From assembly GCA_002399975.1 (NCBI GenBank), contig DHER01000101.1, forward strand, positions 102,172 to 166,171: DNA of 64,000 nt. The letters are read 5' to 3'. Below are positions 63,920 through 64,000 of the stretch, one piece after another. Every line of letters begins with the position of its first letter. Within the stretch, counting starts at the first letter, position 1. This DNA comes from Firmicutes bacterium UBA4845 (lineage in GTDB: Bacteria; Bacillota; Clostridia; Tissierellales; Sedimentibacteraceae). Below the pieces are notes generated by a model, which was not told the DNA's origin, ran no database searches, and saw only the letters and a program-made list of their open reading frames with translations. Both the position numbers and the translations under genes were made by a program.

Positions 63920-64000
63920 CCAAATACCCCCTTTTAATTTTGTAAAGCATTTTATAGAAAGGACTAGCCGCATTTCATCTCACTCCCAGTACCAGCATAT

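Noticed and set aside
1..64000. tRNA, rRNA, CRISPR, insertion sequence or prophage
   Set aside because: No cloverleaf-like sequence, direct-repeat array, transposase, integrase or phage gene was found while reading all gaps.

Overview
This looks like 64 kb of chromosome from a low-GC, Gram-positive anaerobe (Firmicutes, Clostridia or Tissierellia). The evidence is the AT-rich intergenic DNA, strong GGAGG-type ribosome binding sites with frequent TTG/GTG starts, near-consensus sigma-A promoters, S-box (SAM) and THI (TPP) riboswitches, rubrerythrin, and a selenocysteine formate dehydrogenase of the NAD/ferredoxin type. A Sedimentibacter-like genus would fit, but this is a guess from gene content only. 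I see no tRNA, rRNA, CRISPR array, insertion sequence or prophage.

Layout. 1-9.8 kb: housekeeping and stress genes (5' part of dnaE, paired short chromate-transporter genes, cardiolipin synthase, a DUF368/PopT lipid carrier transporter, rubrerythrin, a PflX-like radical SAM protein, Cu-Zn superoxide dismutase, a metallophosphoesterase, DegV). 9.9-14.1 kb: a SAM-riboswitch operon of an M20 amidohydrolase plus MetNIQ. 14.1-17.4 kb: a TPP-riboswitch operon for uptake of a thiamine precursor. 17.4-23.4 kb: an unusual catabolic operon (citF-like, YfcC transporter, M20 amidohydrolase, citE-like) with a divergent MarR regulator and no acyl carrier subunit citD. 23.4-30.9 kb: a formate dehydrogenase locus (nuoE/hylC-like, nuoF/hylB-like, a 31-codon overlapping small ORF, Sec-containing fdhF) followed by moeA-mobB-mobA for its molybdopterin guanine dinucleotide cofactor. 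31.1-34.4 kb: Ku and a three-domain LigD (end joining). 35-36.3 kb: an amino-acid permease broken by a one-base frameshift.

36.4-44 kb: flavodoxin, a glycine betaine-type ABC transporter behind a long leader, M18 aminopeptidase, a DNA alkyl transferase, a possible small protein and a short-chain dehydrogenase. 44-49.2 kb: an HlyD/FtsX-type/ATPase export system with a divergent TetR regulator. 49.2-55.3 kb: a second amidohydrolase/YfcC module (M20-DUF917-AroM, divergent YfcC, PucR regulator). 55.4-57.9 kb: GtrA, an aldehyde dehydrogenase and the C-terminal remnant of an FGGY sugar kinase. 58.1-63.9 kb: a giant secreted subtilisin-like multidomain protease of about 1,868 residues.

How it fits together. 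The window suggests an amino-acid/peptide-using anaerobe: an exported protease, cytoplasmic aminopeptidase, three M20 amidohydrolases, two YfcC carriers and methionine uptake. Formate/NAD(P)H/ferredoxin redox chemistry is coupled to molybdenum cofactor synthesis. The two best candidates for undescribed biology are the citF-YfcC-M20-citE operon lacking citD, and the M20-DUF917-AroM-YfcC-PucR module. Both pair the same transporter and hydrolase families with different downstream enzymes and regulators.
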